Notes under the pieces: generated by a model
What the model saw: the letters and a program-made list of their open reading frames with translations, nothing else
Told to the model about the DNA's origin: nothing
Database searches by the model: none
Made by a program: the position numbers and the translations under genes
Shown here: piece after piece, positions 35,051 to 44,043 of the stretch
Layout: each line of letters opens with the position of its first letter
How positions within the stretch are numbered: the stretch's first letter is position 1
Origin: Anaerohalosphaeraceae bacterium
Lineage (GTDB): Bacteria; Planctomycetota; Phycisphaerae; Sedimentisphaerales; Anaerohalosphaeraceae
NCBI GenBank assembly: GCA_035378985.1
Contig: DAOSUR010000003.1
Span: forward strand, 62,001-126,000
DNA length: 64,000 bases
Reading direction: 5' to 3'

Positions 35051-36646
35051 TCATCCAAACTGATCTAAAAATGAACCAATGAGTTTCCGCGCTGTCTTCA
35101 TGCAAATCAGCAAATCCAGTCCCAGCGACAGCCGCCGCACATATTCCATATCATAATAAATCCATTCCTGAAAGTCCCGACCCTGCTGCCGGGTTCGACA
35201 TACCTGCCACAAACCGGTAATCCCGGGACGAACGGAAAGTCGGGCCTGACGCCAGGCCGGACAATACTCATTCTCGTTTTCCGGGGAAGGACGCGGCCCC
35301 ACCACACTCATTTGGCCCAGCAAAACATTGAAGAACTGCGGCAGCTCATCGATGCAGGTGTCCCTCAGAAATTTGCCGATCGGACTGGTTCGCGGGTCAT
35401 CTTCAATCTTAAACTGAGGACCGTCAACTTGGTTGGCGGTTCGAAGCTGCTCCTGGAGTGTCTCGGCGCCAACAATCATCGTCCGGAACTTCAGACAGGA
35501 AAACTCCCTGCCGTGAAGCCCCTGTCTGCGGGCTCGGTAAAAAACAGGGCCCGGTGACGTCACTTTGACCGCTAAGGCAATCAAAGGGAAAAACGGCAAA
35601 AACAACAAAAGCACAATTATTGAAATCACAATATCCACAAGTCGTTTTCCAAACCGGGGATATGAAAAAAAAGACCATTCTCGAAACGGCTTTTCATCTC
35701 GGTTCAGCCCTTCCGGACTGATCGGGAGAGTCTGAATCAGTAAATCCTTTCCTTCGCCGTTCCAAATTCCATGCCTTTGAATCCTCTGCCGGCTTGGCAC
35801 CGAAACGGAAGGTCCCAGAAAAACTCCCTGCACAACAGCCCCCTCGCCAATGTGTGCCCGGTCGCACAAGATGGCAGGCGCAGCAATCACAGCCCCTGAA
35901 CCGATTTGAAGTTCCCTGCCGCCGTGGACAATCCCCTTGACAAATGCACGCCCTTTCCACAAGGCTGGATTCACTATCGTCCCCGCACGGTGGGTTTGAC
36001 TGAACCGAAGCAGTGCCGCCAGACCGGCCTCTGAAAACAGTTCCAACCGCTGCCCGCCTATACTCAGCCAAGACACCTTCAGGCCGACAGATTCACAATG
36101 TTTCAGAAAAGAAAGCCCCGGCTTTTCTAACAAAGAACGCAACAGTCTCTCAAACACTTCCGGCCTACAGCAAAAAAAATCCGGCCGCTGCTCAGACGGA
36201 AAATCCGGCTCCGCTGCCGGGTGATACTGCCTTCGAAAGCCGACAATCCTCGAATCCCTCGTGAGACGCGCCTGCTCACGCCCTGCATCCAGAGAAGGGT
36301 CTATACGAAAAGCCGCTGCCTCCCAGTCAAAAGAAGAAAGAACCTCGCGGAGATACGTCTTCTCGACCTTCGCCAAAACCGCACCATTCGAAAGAAGAAT
36401 ATAATCCTCTTCGGTTCTTTGAATCGGTTCGACGGGACTTTCGGCAGGATAGAAAAAGACTTCTTTCAGACTGTCCAAGTCCATGGTTCGGCAGCAGGCA
36501 GGCAGATAAAATCGGCATGGGGCCTGCGCTTCGGTCTTGAGCATATCCAGCAAAAGACGATTCGCCGGATAAGCCGTCAGCAGCCGTTGTCCTAAGGAAG
36601 AGTTCGAACCCGAAAGATTTTCAAGCCCAAACCAAAAATAATGCAT
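35051..36646 (-). CDS. Phosphoglycosyl transferase fused to a nucleotidyltransferase-like/beta-helix module, 531 aa
   Basis: The start at 36646 follows GAGGGGAG by 4 bases. Residues 1 to about 230 look like a degenerate sugar-nucleotidyltransferase (EEDYILLSNGAVLAKVEKTY), and about 250-310 contain left-handed beta-helix turns (GSGAVIAAPAILCDRAHIGE). The C-terminal 210 residues are a bacterial sugar transferase of the monotopic phosphoglycosyl transferase type: one membrane helix (FGKRLVDIVISIIVLLLFLP), SCLKFRTM, the catalytic Asp-Glu in TCIDELPQFF and VVGPRP. It starts exopolysaccharide synthesis by loading a sugar phosphate onto undecaprenyl phosphate. The N-terminal layout is shared with the exosortase fusion two genes upstream. 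Confidence 0.9.
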   Translation of the reverse strand: MHYFWFGLENLSGSNSSLGQRLLTAYPANRLLLDMLKTEAQAPCRFYLPACCRTMDLDSLKEVFFYPAESPVEPIQRTEEDYILLSNGAVLAKVEKTYLREVLSSFDWEAAAFRIDPSLDAGREQARLTRDSRIVGFRRQYHPAAEPDFPSEQRPDFFCCRPEVFERLLRSLLEKPGLSFLKHCESVGLKVSWLSIGGQRLELFSEAGLAALLRFSQTHRAGTIVNPALWKGRAFVKGIVHGGRELQIGSGAVIAAPAILCDRAHIGEGAVVQGVFLGPSVSVPSRQRIQRHGIWNGEGKDLLIQTLPISPEGLNRDEKPFREWSFFSYPRFGKRLVDIVISIIVLLLFLPFFPLIALAVKVTSPGPVFYRARRQGLHGREFSCLKFRTMIVGAETLQEQLRTANQVDGPQFKIEDDPRTSPIGKFLRDTCIDELPQFFNVLLGQMSVVGPRPSPENENEYCPAWRQARLSVRPGITGLWQVCRTRQQGRDFQEWIYYDMEYVRRLSLGLDLLICMKTARKLIGSFLDQFG

Positions 36647-36668
36647 GAATCTCCCCTCTTCGGATTCC

Positions 36669-38960
36669 TTACGAAGACCGCGGCAGATGTGGCGGCGGAG
36701 GGTTCTGAGAATCTTCCGAAGCACTCAAAAACAGTTCGGAATGTTTCTTGCGGCGGCGTCGGCTTTTTTGTCCGTATGCATAACCGTAGCCGTAACCGTA
36801 TGAGCGGTAACCCTGGTCCGCCTTCACATTGTTCACCACCGTTCCGATTACTTTGGCCCCCACCTGGCGCAGCCGTGAGAGGGCCTCCTGAATATCCGGT
36901 TGGGACGTATGTCCCAAAAACGTCGTCAAAACGACCGCATCCGCCTGTCGAGACAAAACCAAGGCATCCGCAAAAGCCAAAACCGGCGGAGAATCAATCA
37001 GAACAATATCAAAGGATTCACGCAGCTTCCGCAGTCGTTCCCCGCTTTGCGGATGCGCCAGCAAATCCAGAGCATCTGCACTGTTTCGAAAATCAGAAGC
37101 CAGAATAAAAAAATTGGACTTCGAGTACGGATACAAACACTCCTCCAGCTTTTTCCCAAAGAGATAATCCTGGAAGCCGCGGAGCGCCCGGGGCAGATTC
37201 AGCACCTCCACAATATCCGGTTTTCGCAGGTCGGCATCAATCAGAAGCGTCTTTTTTCCGGAATTGGCAAAAGAAGTGGCCAAATTGACACAAAACGTCG
37301 TTTTGCCGTCCTGGACACCCGGACTGGTCACCAAAATAATCTTGGACCCCTCCGGATTCTCCAAAAGTCCCAGATTCGCCCGAATTGTTTGATAATCATC
37401 ATTCAGCTGCTGTCCGAGGAGCGTTTTGTTGATTGAACGAGGGTCCGTTGTGGTCCCCAGAATCCTCACTTGCACCCGTTTGACCACTTCCTGGGGATCA
37501 TGAATGCGTTTATCAAGCCGGTCAATCAGAAAAGCCGCCAGCAGCCCCAGCATCAGCCCGCCGAATCCCACTGCCGCTGCCATCTTCTTGCGTGTAGCAG
37601 TAGAGGGGGAACTGAAAGCATTGTCTGCAACCGAAATCCTCGCCGGACGCTTGCTCTCAATCATAATCTCCTCAATCCGCCGATTAATGCTCAGCAGGTC
37701 TTCTTTGGTCTGTTGAAGCTGTTCTTTCTGATCATTAATAATAAACTGCTTGCGCCCAAGCTGAATGGCCTCCTGGTCCTGCTCAGCCAGTCTTTCTTGC
37801 AGTTGGTTCTGCAACGCCAGCAGCTGCGTTTTCTGACTTTTCAGCTCATTCAGCTTCAGCTGACGGCTGTTTTGCTGGTTTTGTTCAAAGGTAGCTTCAA
37901 ACTGCTTTAGAACCTCCTGCTTTCGCTCTTCATACCGATCCTTGAGAGTCTGAAGAACCTGCTCCTGACGAATCAAAACCGGATTGCCGGGCTGCATTGT
38001 CTGCCGGCTGATTAGAACCTCTTTTTCATACCGAAGAATATCTTTCCGGAGAACCTGCAAAGATGGTTCCTGCTGAAGAATCCGCTCCCGCTGCTGTTCA
38101 AAATATTCCGTATTCGGAACCTGCTCCGCCGCGCCATTTTCCAGGAGATGAATCTGAGAATCCAATGCCAGCAGCTGAATCTCCACATCCGTCAGCTGAC
38201 GCTGAAGACTGGCCAACCGCTCATACCGCATCTTTTGGAGAATCGTCAGTTCCTCTGTTCCATATTCTTCCGCCAACTGACGAATCGTCTCCTGCTGGGC
38301 CTCAATTTTCTGAAGCAGCTGCTTTCGCTTATCCTGCAAAATTGTCAAACGGGCATTTTCCTCCCCGCTTTGGCCTTCCATCGCCACATTCAAATAATTT
38401 CGGATGATGGAATTGACAAGAATCTTTGCCTCCTCCGCCAAATGCTGGGGAGTAATCATCTCAATCTTGACTAGGTAGGTCCTCCGGTCCGGCCGAATTG
38501 CAATCGTCCCGTTTTCAACCATTTGCCGCAGTGCGGAATACAAATCCGGTACGTTCGCAAACAGTTTCAGATTCATCGGTTTGATTTCTTCCGCCACCCG
38601 CCGCAGTACCCGATCACTGGCCATCAAATCCGCTTGAGTATTTTTGAATCCTTCATAGTTCGGCAGCGGACGATCAGATTCATAATCCCGATAAATGATA
38701 GCCGGAACAATCGGGGCAATCTCGATTGAACCAACGGTCCGATAAAGCTTTTTGGTCATAATGAGAATCGTAGGTATTCCCGCCGCATAAACAACTCCTG
38801 CAACGAGAACAAGAATCCACCATCGCCGTCGAAGAAGCCCGAAGAAATCAAACTCCGACTGAGGAACCTGTTCTTCTGCTTCACCAGGGCGATATTCAAC
38901 TAATTCCGCAAACGGCTCCGGCATTCCGGAAGTATCTAACTTTCTGTCCGGATAATCCAT
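36669..38960 (-). CDS. Wzz-type chain-length protein fused to a BY-kinase, 763 aa
   Basis: Two membrane helices (about residues 48-68 and 460-480) bracket a long coiled-coil periplasmic region, as in Wzz/PCP-2a proteins. The cytoplasmic C-terminus is a tyrosine autokinase with Walker A (TSPGVQDGKTTFCVN, about 545-560), Walker A' (TLLIDADLRKPD) and Walker B (IVLIDSPPV) motifs and a tyrosine-rich tail (YRSYGYGYGYAYG). It controls polymer length and export, probably with the Wza-like protein at 26711-27448. The ATG at 38960 is used; a TTG at 38975 with AGGAA upstream is a possible alternative. Confidence 0.92.
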   Translation of the reverse strand: MDYPDRKLDTSGMPEPFAELVEYRPGEAEEQVPQSEFDFFGLLRRRWWILVLVAGVVYAAGIPTILIMTKKLYRTVGSIEIAPIVPAIIYRDYESDRPLPNYEGFKNTQADLMASDRVLRRVAEEIKPMNLKLFANVPDLYSALRQMVENGTIAIRPDRRTYLVKIEMITPQHLAEEAKILVNSIIRNYLNVAMEGQSGEENARLTILQDKRKQLLQKIEAQQETIRQLAEEYGTEELTILQKMRYERLASLQRQLTDVEIQLLALDSQIHLLENGAAEQVPNTEYFEQQRERILQQEPSLQVLRKDILRYEKEVLISRQTMQPGNPVLIRQEQVLQTLKDRYEERKQEVLKQFEATFEQNQQNSRQLKLNELKSQKTQLLALQNQLQERLAEQDQEAIQLGRKQFIINDQKEQLQQTKEDLLSINRRIEEIMIESKRPARISVADNAFSSPSTATRKKMAAAVGFGGLMLGLLAAFLIDRLDKRIHDPQEVVKRVQVRILGTTTDPRSINKTLLGQQLNDDYQTIRANLGLLENPEGSKIILVTSPGVQDGKTTFCVNLATSFANSGKKTLLIDADLRKPDIVEVLNLPRALRGFQDYLFGKKLEECLYPYSKSNFFILASDFRNSADALDLLAHPQSGERLRKLRESFDIVLIDSPPVLAFADALVLSRQADAVVLTTFLGHTSQPDIQEALSRLRQVGAKVIGTVVNNVKADQGYRSYGYGYGYAYGQKSRRRRKKHSELFLSASEDSQNPPPPHLPRSS

Positions 38961-39007
38961 TTCTCTGTATCCCAACCCATTTCCTGATTAACACGCTCCA
39001 AAACCGG

Positions 39008-40975
39008 CTACAGTTCTTTCTTTTTTCGCCGTTGCACAATCAAGGGTACAGTCTCGGTCGGATGAATAAACAATTTTGAAAGAAACCAAAGTTCCAGAAC
39101 TGTCAAGGCCACCGCCAAAGGCATCATTGCCAGACCGCCGTAATCATGAAAGGTTTTTTCCCAGTCCTGTCCTTCCAAATACAAGAAAGCAATCGCCGTT
39201 AATGCCAGGCGGACCGTATTGCACAATAATGCTATCGGCACACTGGAAACAAAGATTAAGACCTTTTCCCAAAGCGGTCGTCTGCAAATCAAAACAATAA
39301 AACCGCTTACGACAAAAAAGGCCGTCAGCATTCGCAGGCCGTTGCAGGCCTCCGCTACAGCTACAAGAGTCCCATTGATATTAATAATATTCCCTTCACG
39401 AATCACGTTAAAACCCAAAGTTTCCAGACAAAAAACGGCGGAAATTGTCGCCCACTTCTGAAGGGGAATGGTTATTTTCCATTCTACAAACTTCGGCAGC
39501 GGAAACATCAAATACAAGTACAACCAGATGGGGTATATCTTCTTAAAACATGGCCAACCTAAAATCATCCAGAGAAGACTCCCAATGGTTAGAAAAAAAG
39601 AGAGTCGCTCGAAGGTCCCGGAGCCGATCAGAAGAGCCCCCAACCGAAGTACCTGCACCGACAAAAGTATGAAAAAAGCCGGCGGAAAAGGACGGATTGG
39701 ACAGTCCAAAAGTTTCTTTTTCCTGTCCCAGAGAAGGTAAGCCGCTAAAACAGGCACAAGAATCCCGCTGGAATATTCATCACTGCGCATCCAAACCCGC
39801 CAAAGGTCAATTAAAGTAGGATTCCAATAGACTGAAATTAAAACGAACAGGACAAGTCCAGATAAAAGAACAGCCCAAACTCCTCCCCAGGGTTTGGCTA
39901 ACAAAGAAGAGAGTGTTGCCTCCTGCCGAAGTTGTTCACGCCGAACCAGACGTCTTCGGACTCTTTCTTTCAAATCGGCCATTCTTCCCGGGGATGACAC
40001 AATCAGTTTATCAGATGCTTCTGTGCGAGGGGCAATCACAGCCCCTTTTCCTAAAACACAGCGGTCAATATAAGAATCGGCCCCCACCGTTGCCTGCGGA
40101 CCAAGGATACACGAACTAACAGTGGAATGCGGCCCTATCCACACATCGGGCTCAATCATCAAAGGACCAAAAAGGAAACTTCCTTCTTTTACAACAGAGT
40201 CTTTCCCTATCAAAACAGGACCTGTCACAGACACTGTCGGTGCTATTTGAACATTTTCGCCTGTCCACAAAGGAATAGAGGGGTGCTTGGAAAACTCCGG
40301 CAGACCGATGTCCCCATTCTCCAGAGAAACAAAATACCCTCGCATCGAATCCCGATATTCTCTCCACGTCCGATATGTGCCGGTAGGTTTTTTTAGATTT
40401 GCACAAGCAATTACGAACCCTTCCTTTACAAGCACAGGCACCAGATTTTCTTTTAAATCAAAATAACCTTCGGAAGGAATCAGACGAACAATCTCGGGCT
40501 GACAGAGATAAATCTCTGCATCTTCAAAGAGGTCCGCTGTATCTGTCGGCTGGAAAAAGAACGTAAGCCGCCCCCCTTTTTTCCGGTGCTCTTCCAGCAG
40601 TTCAGAAAGACACGGGGGGGTCATCATAGCTCCATTGAAGACAAAAAGAACCGTTTCAGGCGGTTCCGACACCAAAACATCATGGATAGTCCCTGCAGTT
40701 CCCCGTGGAAGCGTCTCCAGCCGCACCCTCACATCCGCCCCGGACCCAAACTGCAGAGATTCCAGCTCGCTTCGATTCCGCTCTGAACTGCAAATCTCAA
40801 TTCGCCGGATTCCCTGTCCGATAATATGTTCCACCAGCCGCAAAAGAACCGGTTTGCCGCCCAGCGGCCAAAAGGCTCTGTGAACACGGCTGGCCAGCGG
40901 ACAGCGGCCGAAATCCGGCTCCCCGATCAGAATCAGTGCTTTGCTGTCTTTCAGAATGGTTTGACTTGCGGCCAT
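39008..40975 (-). CDS. Exosortase fused to a nucleotidyltransferase-like/beta-helix module, 655 aa
   Basis: Residues 1-230 resemble a sugar nucleotidyltransferase whose GxGTRL loop is degenerate (GEPDFGRCPLASRVH), followed to about 345 by left-handed beta-helix hexapeptide turns (VTGPVLIGKDSVVKEG, ILGPQATVGADSYIDRCVLG). Residues 365-640 are an exosortase with about eight membrane helices and the full catalytic set: Cys544 in AEACNGLRM, Arg589 in LLCNTVRLAL and His610 in KTFHDYGG. Exosortase is the membrane protease/transpeptidase that processes PEP-CTERM proteins. The fusion is unusual. The start lies directly after the stop of the epimerase gene, so they are co-transcribed. No EpsI partner gene was seen nearby. 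Confidence 0.93.
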   Translation of the reverse strand: MAASQTILKDSKALILIGEPDFGRCPLASRVHRAFWPLGGKPVLLRLVEHIIGQGIRRIEICSSERNRSELESLQFGSGADVRVRLETLPRGTAGTIHDVLVSEPPETVLFVFNGAMMTPPCLSELLEEHRKKGGRLTFFFQPTDTADLFEDAEIYLCQPEIVRLIPSEGYFDLKENLVPVLVKEGFVIACANLKKPTGTYRTWREYRDSMRGYFVSLENGDIGLPEFSKHPSIPLWTGENVQIAPTVSVTGPVLIGKDSVVKEGSFLFGPLMIEPDVWIGPHSTVSSCILGPQATVGADSYIDRCVLGKGAVIAPRTEASDKLIVSSPGRMADLKERVRRRLVRREQLRQEATLSSLLAKPWGGVWAVLLSGLVLFVLISVYWNPTLIDLWRVWMRSDEYSSGILVPVLAAYLLWDRKKKLLDCPIRPFPPAFFILLSVQVLRLGALLIGSGTFERLSFFLTIGSLLWMILGWPCFKKIYPIWLYLYLMFPLPKFVEWKITIPLQKWATISAVFCLETLGFNVIREGNIININGTLVAVAEACNGLRMLTAFFVVSGFIVLICRRPLWEKVLIFVSSVPIALLCNTVRLALTAIAFLYLEGQDWEKTFHDYGGLAMMPLAVALTVLELWFLSKLFIHPTETVPLIVQRRKKKEL

Positions 40976-41956
40976 CTATCCCTGATGGGCATTCAGACGC
41001 CCTTTTATTTCTTCAATAATCAGCCGAAGCGTGTCGTCCAAAGTATAAGTCGGCTGAAAGTGAATCGCCTGACGAATTCGCTCCAAAGACGGAACACGAC
41101 GAATCATATCATCAAAAGGCCTGCCGTACACCTCCTCATACTTGCGAAATACCTTCACACTGCGGCTTTGCGTCATTGCTATAATCCGGTCTGCAAGCTC
41201 CTCAATGCTGATTTCCTCATCTGAACCGAGGTTAAACACCTGTCCGCAGGCAGACGGACAATTCAGCAGGTCCTCCAGAGCCCGAACCACATCAAACACA
41301 CAGCAGAAACAGCGGGTTTGTTTGCCGCTGCCGTAAATCTCCAGCGGCTCATTCCGAAGAGCCCTTTCCACAAAACGCGGAATTACCATCCCATACTGCC
41401 CTGTCTGGCGAGGCCCTACTGTATTAAACAAACGGACAATCACCACCGGCAGCCCGTACTGCTGATGATAGGCCAGCCCCAAAAATTCATCAATGGCCTT
41501 GCTGCATGCATACGACCAGCGGCTGAAACGCGTACTGCCCAGCACGGTATCATCATCCTCATGGAACGGGATCGCCTCGCTTTTTCCATAAACCTCGCTG
41601 GTGGAAGCCAGAAGCACTTTCTTGCGGAAACGATTGGCCGCCGCCAGAACCACCTCTGTGCCGTGAATATTGGTTTCAATCGTATGAACCGGCCGCTCCA
41701 CAATCAGCCGGACCCCCACCGCCGCCGCCAGATGTACAATCACATCGCAGGACTCGGCCAACTGGTTCATCAGCCCTTCGTTGCGAACGGAATCATAGAC
41801 AAATCGAAAGCAGGGGTTGGGCATAAGGGCCTGAATATTCCGGATATTTCCGGTACTTAAATCATCAATTACCGTAACCGTATGTCCTCCCAGCAGAAGC
41901 GACTCCGCCAGATGCGACCCAATAAATCCTGCCCCGCCGGTAATCAAATAATGCAT
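40976..41956 (-). CDS. NAD-dependent sugar epimerase/dehydratase, 326 aa
   Basis: The start at 41956 follows AAGGACAG. It is a short-chain dehydrogenase of the extended type: Rossmann motif GGAGFIGSHLAE, the catalytic Tyr and Lys in SYACSKAIDEFL, and RLFNTVGPRQTGQYGMVIPR, the last typical of UDP-glucuronate decarboxylase/UDP-glucose epimerase relatives. Length is normal. It probably makes a nucleotide sugar for the local polysaccharide; UDP-xylose or a similar sugar is possible because of the GPRQTG pattern, but the specificity is not certain. It sits directly before the exosortase gene. Confidence 0.92.
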   Translation of the reverse strand: MHYLITGGAGFIGSHLAESLLLGGHTVTVIDDLSTGNIRNIQALMPNPCFRFVYDSVRNEGLMNQLAESCDVIVHLAAAVGVRLIVERPVHTIETNIHGTEVVLAAANRFRKKVLLASTSEVYGKSEAIPFHEDDDTVLGSTRFSRWSYACSKAIDEFLGLAYHQQYGLPVVIVRLFNTVGPRQTGQYGMVIPRFVERALRNEPLEIYGSGKQTRCFCCVFDVVRALEDLLNCPSACGQVFNLGSDEEISIEELADRIIAMTQSRSVKVFRKYEEVYGRPFDDMIRRVPSLERIRQAIHFQPTYTLDDTLRLIIEEIKGRLNAHQG

Positions 41957-41966
41957 AGACTGTCCT

Positions 41967-42929
41967 TTATACAAAGATTCTCAGCACGGTTCGTTTCAGA
42001 ATATAGGTAAAAACCAGAGAGATTGCAAAGACTGAAATGACAACCAACCACGAACCCGACTCCCCCAGAATGAACCGGCAAAAAGACAAAAGAAGCGGGT
42101 GAATCAGATAGATGCCGTATGTCAATTCTCCCCCCTTCAGGGCCAGGGAAGCGGCCGGGATGTTTTCCCCGCTCACCAAGAACACCGTCCCCACCAAAGG
42201 GCAGGCAATCGCATAGGAAATGCAGAGACCGCTGTAGCCCATTTCATACAAAGCCGCCAAAAGAATTTCTGTACCAACCACCAGAAAAATGCCCGCTGCC
42301 AAGCGTCTTCGAAACGGAAGAGATTGGTACATGCTCATCAGAAGCAGTCCGTAAAAAACAGCAGGGGTGCCAAATACCCATTGAGGAAAAGGAACCGGCA
42401 ACCGCCAGTGCTTTAAGCCGTAGGAGGAAAAGACCAGGACCCCCATAAATCCTGCGATGCAAAGAAACAGGAATGATCGCCCCAATTTCGGCCGCAGCCA
42501 AATAAGACCATAAATCAGAATCGATGCCAAAAATGCATAAGGCAGATACCATAAATGAATACTGGTTCCCGTTAAGAATGTCAGGATGGAAAGCCCGAAA
42601 GATTCCGGTTTATGAATCCAATAGGTTTTTACAAAAGCAAGCAGCAAATAAATACAAGACCAGAATACCCAGGGGAGCAGCAGCCGCCGGGCTCTCTTAA
42701 GCAAAAACGTCGGAAAGGAACCGAAAAGAGAGGAACGCTCAAATAATAAAGCTGAAAAAATACTCAGAAAAGCCGGCAGTCCGAAATATCCGATCGAGCG
42801 AATCAATCCCGTCTGCCTGTCATAAGCATGAAACACAACTATCCCAAAAGCCGCAAAAATACGCAGCCACTCCACAAAAATATAATTGTAAGAGGAAGGT
42901 CTGATTGTGTTATTTCGACTGGCGTTCAT
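41967..42929 (-). CDS. Membrane acyltransferase (acyltransferase family 3), 320 aa
   Basis: About ten membrane helices and the family signature early in the protein, EWLRIFAAFGIVVFHAYDRQ, with the conserved His in FHAYD. Later parts (GLPAFLSIFSALLFE, YGIYLIHPLLLSF) fit the OafA/YrhL family of O-acyltransferases, which acetylate extracellular polysaccharides or lipids. The protein has no SGNH extension. It lies 10 bases before the epimerase gene and 15 bases after an SGNH hydrolase gene. Together with MBOAT and two SGNH genes nearby it suggests an acylated exopolysaccharide. Confidence 0.9.
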   Translation of the reverse strand: MNASRNNTIRPSSYNYIFVEWLRIFAAFGIVVFHAYDRQTGLIRSIGYFGLPAFLSIFSALLFERSSLFGSFPTFLLKRARRLLLPWVFWSCIYLLLAFVKTYWIHKPESFGLSILTFLTGTSIHLWYLPYAFLASILIYGLIWLRPKLGRSFLFLCIAGFMGVLVFSSYGLKHWRLPVPFPQWVFGTPAVFYGLLLMSMYQSLPFRRRLAAGIFLVVGTEILLAALYEMGYSGLCISYAIACPLVGTVFLVSGENIPAASLALKGGELTYGIYLIHPLLLSFCRFILGESGSWLVVISVFAISLVFTYILKRTVLRIFV

Positions 42930-42944
42930 GAAAACATCACAACC

Positions 42945-44033
42945 CTACTGGGACAATTCTCTCCTCTGCTGAGGCCACTGCTTGGCCAAAATGTAGTCTG
43001 CCAGTCCCCGAGCGACAATCCGACATCCCAGCGGCGTCAGGTGAAAGTGCCCTTTTTCTGTAAAAAGCTTCCGGCCCGCATAACGAAGGAAATCCTGAAT
43101 CGGCGAATAATAATCTAACTGAAGTGAAGAGACCCTTTCCATGGGAAATACGGAACGAAATTCAGTTCGCCCGTAAACCCTCGGAATATCCAAAACAAGA
43201 AAAGGGATATTCCGCTGCCGGCATTCCTCCTGCATTTTCGCAAGCAATGCCGCTGTCAACTCCTCCCGATATCGCCGCACGGCTTCAGAACGCAGCGTTT
43301 CGTCTTCTTCCGAAACTGCTTTACGGCCTCTCCAGAAAGCCAGCAGGTCTTTGATTTTCATCGCCGTCCATTCTCGTATAAAACTGTAAAGCTGAGAATT
43401 TTCCGACAGAAAACGATATCCCGGAATCCGATAAAGAATCCTGGAAACGGCGATTCCCGGTAAATAGGATTGGTTCCGACGAACCAATACACCATCCTGA
43501 AGAGCGAACAGCCCCGACCGGACATTATCCAGCAAATCCGTAGAATGCCACTGAAGCAAAACCAAATCCGGTTCATACTGAAACCCTTCGCCGGTGAGCA
43601 TAATATATTCTTCTGCATTTCCATGGCCTGAAACGGAAAGGTTGACAATTTCAGTTTTCCATCCCGCCTCCTCCAGCATTCCAGCCAGCTGGGAGGTAAA
43701 CGTATCTTCAAGATTGACTTCATAACCCATCCCGTACGAATCCCCCAAGACAACAATCCGATAAACCCCTTCCGTCTTTTTATAAGGGATCTCTCGATCC
43801 GCCCGCAGTCCCTTCGAATTGGTCTGGATAAGAACCCTGCATTCAGGGGTTTTCTGCCAGTATCGGCTGTTCGGAACATTGCCCCGAATCCCGTATTCAT
43901 TTTCACAGACATAGCGGGGCATAATCGCCACCGGAGCAAAAAATCGAAGATACAATTCCATCAGGACCAATACATACAAAAGCCCCGCCGAAATACGAAA
44001 CACCTTCCAAAGACGAATGCGTGTTCCCTTCAT
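42945..44033 (-). CDS. Membrane-anchored SGNH/GDSL hydrolase-like protein, 362 aa
   Basis: The ATG at 44033 is preferred to the GTG at 44036 because AGGAAG precedes it by 6 bases. One membrane helix (about residues 10-32) leads to a periplasmic SGNH-type domain: GDSYGMGYEV with the block I serine, the Gly block in NLSVSGHGNAEEY, and the C-terminal FHLTPLG with the catalytic His. It lacks a clear GxND block III and may be an acetyltransferase or esterase partner, like AlgX or AlgJ, for the MBOAT protein encoded directly before it (8-base gap). Confidence 0.83.
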   Translation of the reverse strand: MKGTRIRLWKVFRISAGLLYVLVLMELYLRFFAPVAIMPRYVCENEYGIRGNVPNSRYWQKTPECRVLIQTNSKGLRADREIPYKKTEGVYRIVVLGDSYGMGYEVNLEDTFTSQLAGMLEEAGWKTEIVNLSVSGHGNAEEYIMLTGEGFQYEPDLVLLQWHSTDLLDNVRSGLFALQDGVLVRRNQSYLPGIAVSRILYRIPGYRFLSENSQLYSFIREWTAMKIKDLLAFWRGRKAVSEEDETLRSEAVRRYREELTAALLAKMQEECRQRNIPFLVLDIPRVYGRTEFRSVFPMERVSSLQLDYYSPIQDFLRYAGRKLFTEKGHFHLTPLGCRIVARGLADYILAKQWPQQRRELSQ

Positions 44034-44043
44034 CACTGTCTTC

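Noticed and set aside
39008..40975. Two genes (nucleotidyltransferase and exosortase) instead of a fusion
   Set aside because: The frame is continuous through the junction (residues 345-365), with no internal ribosome binding site or start codon at a suitable place.
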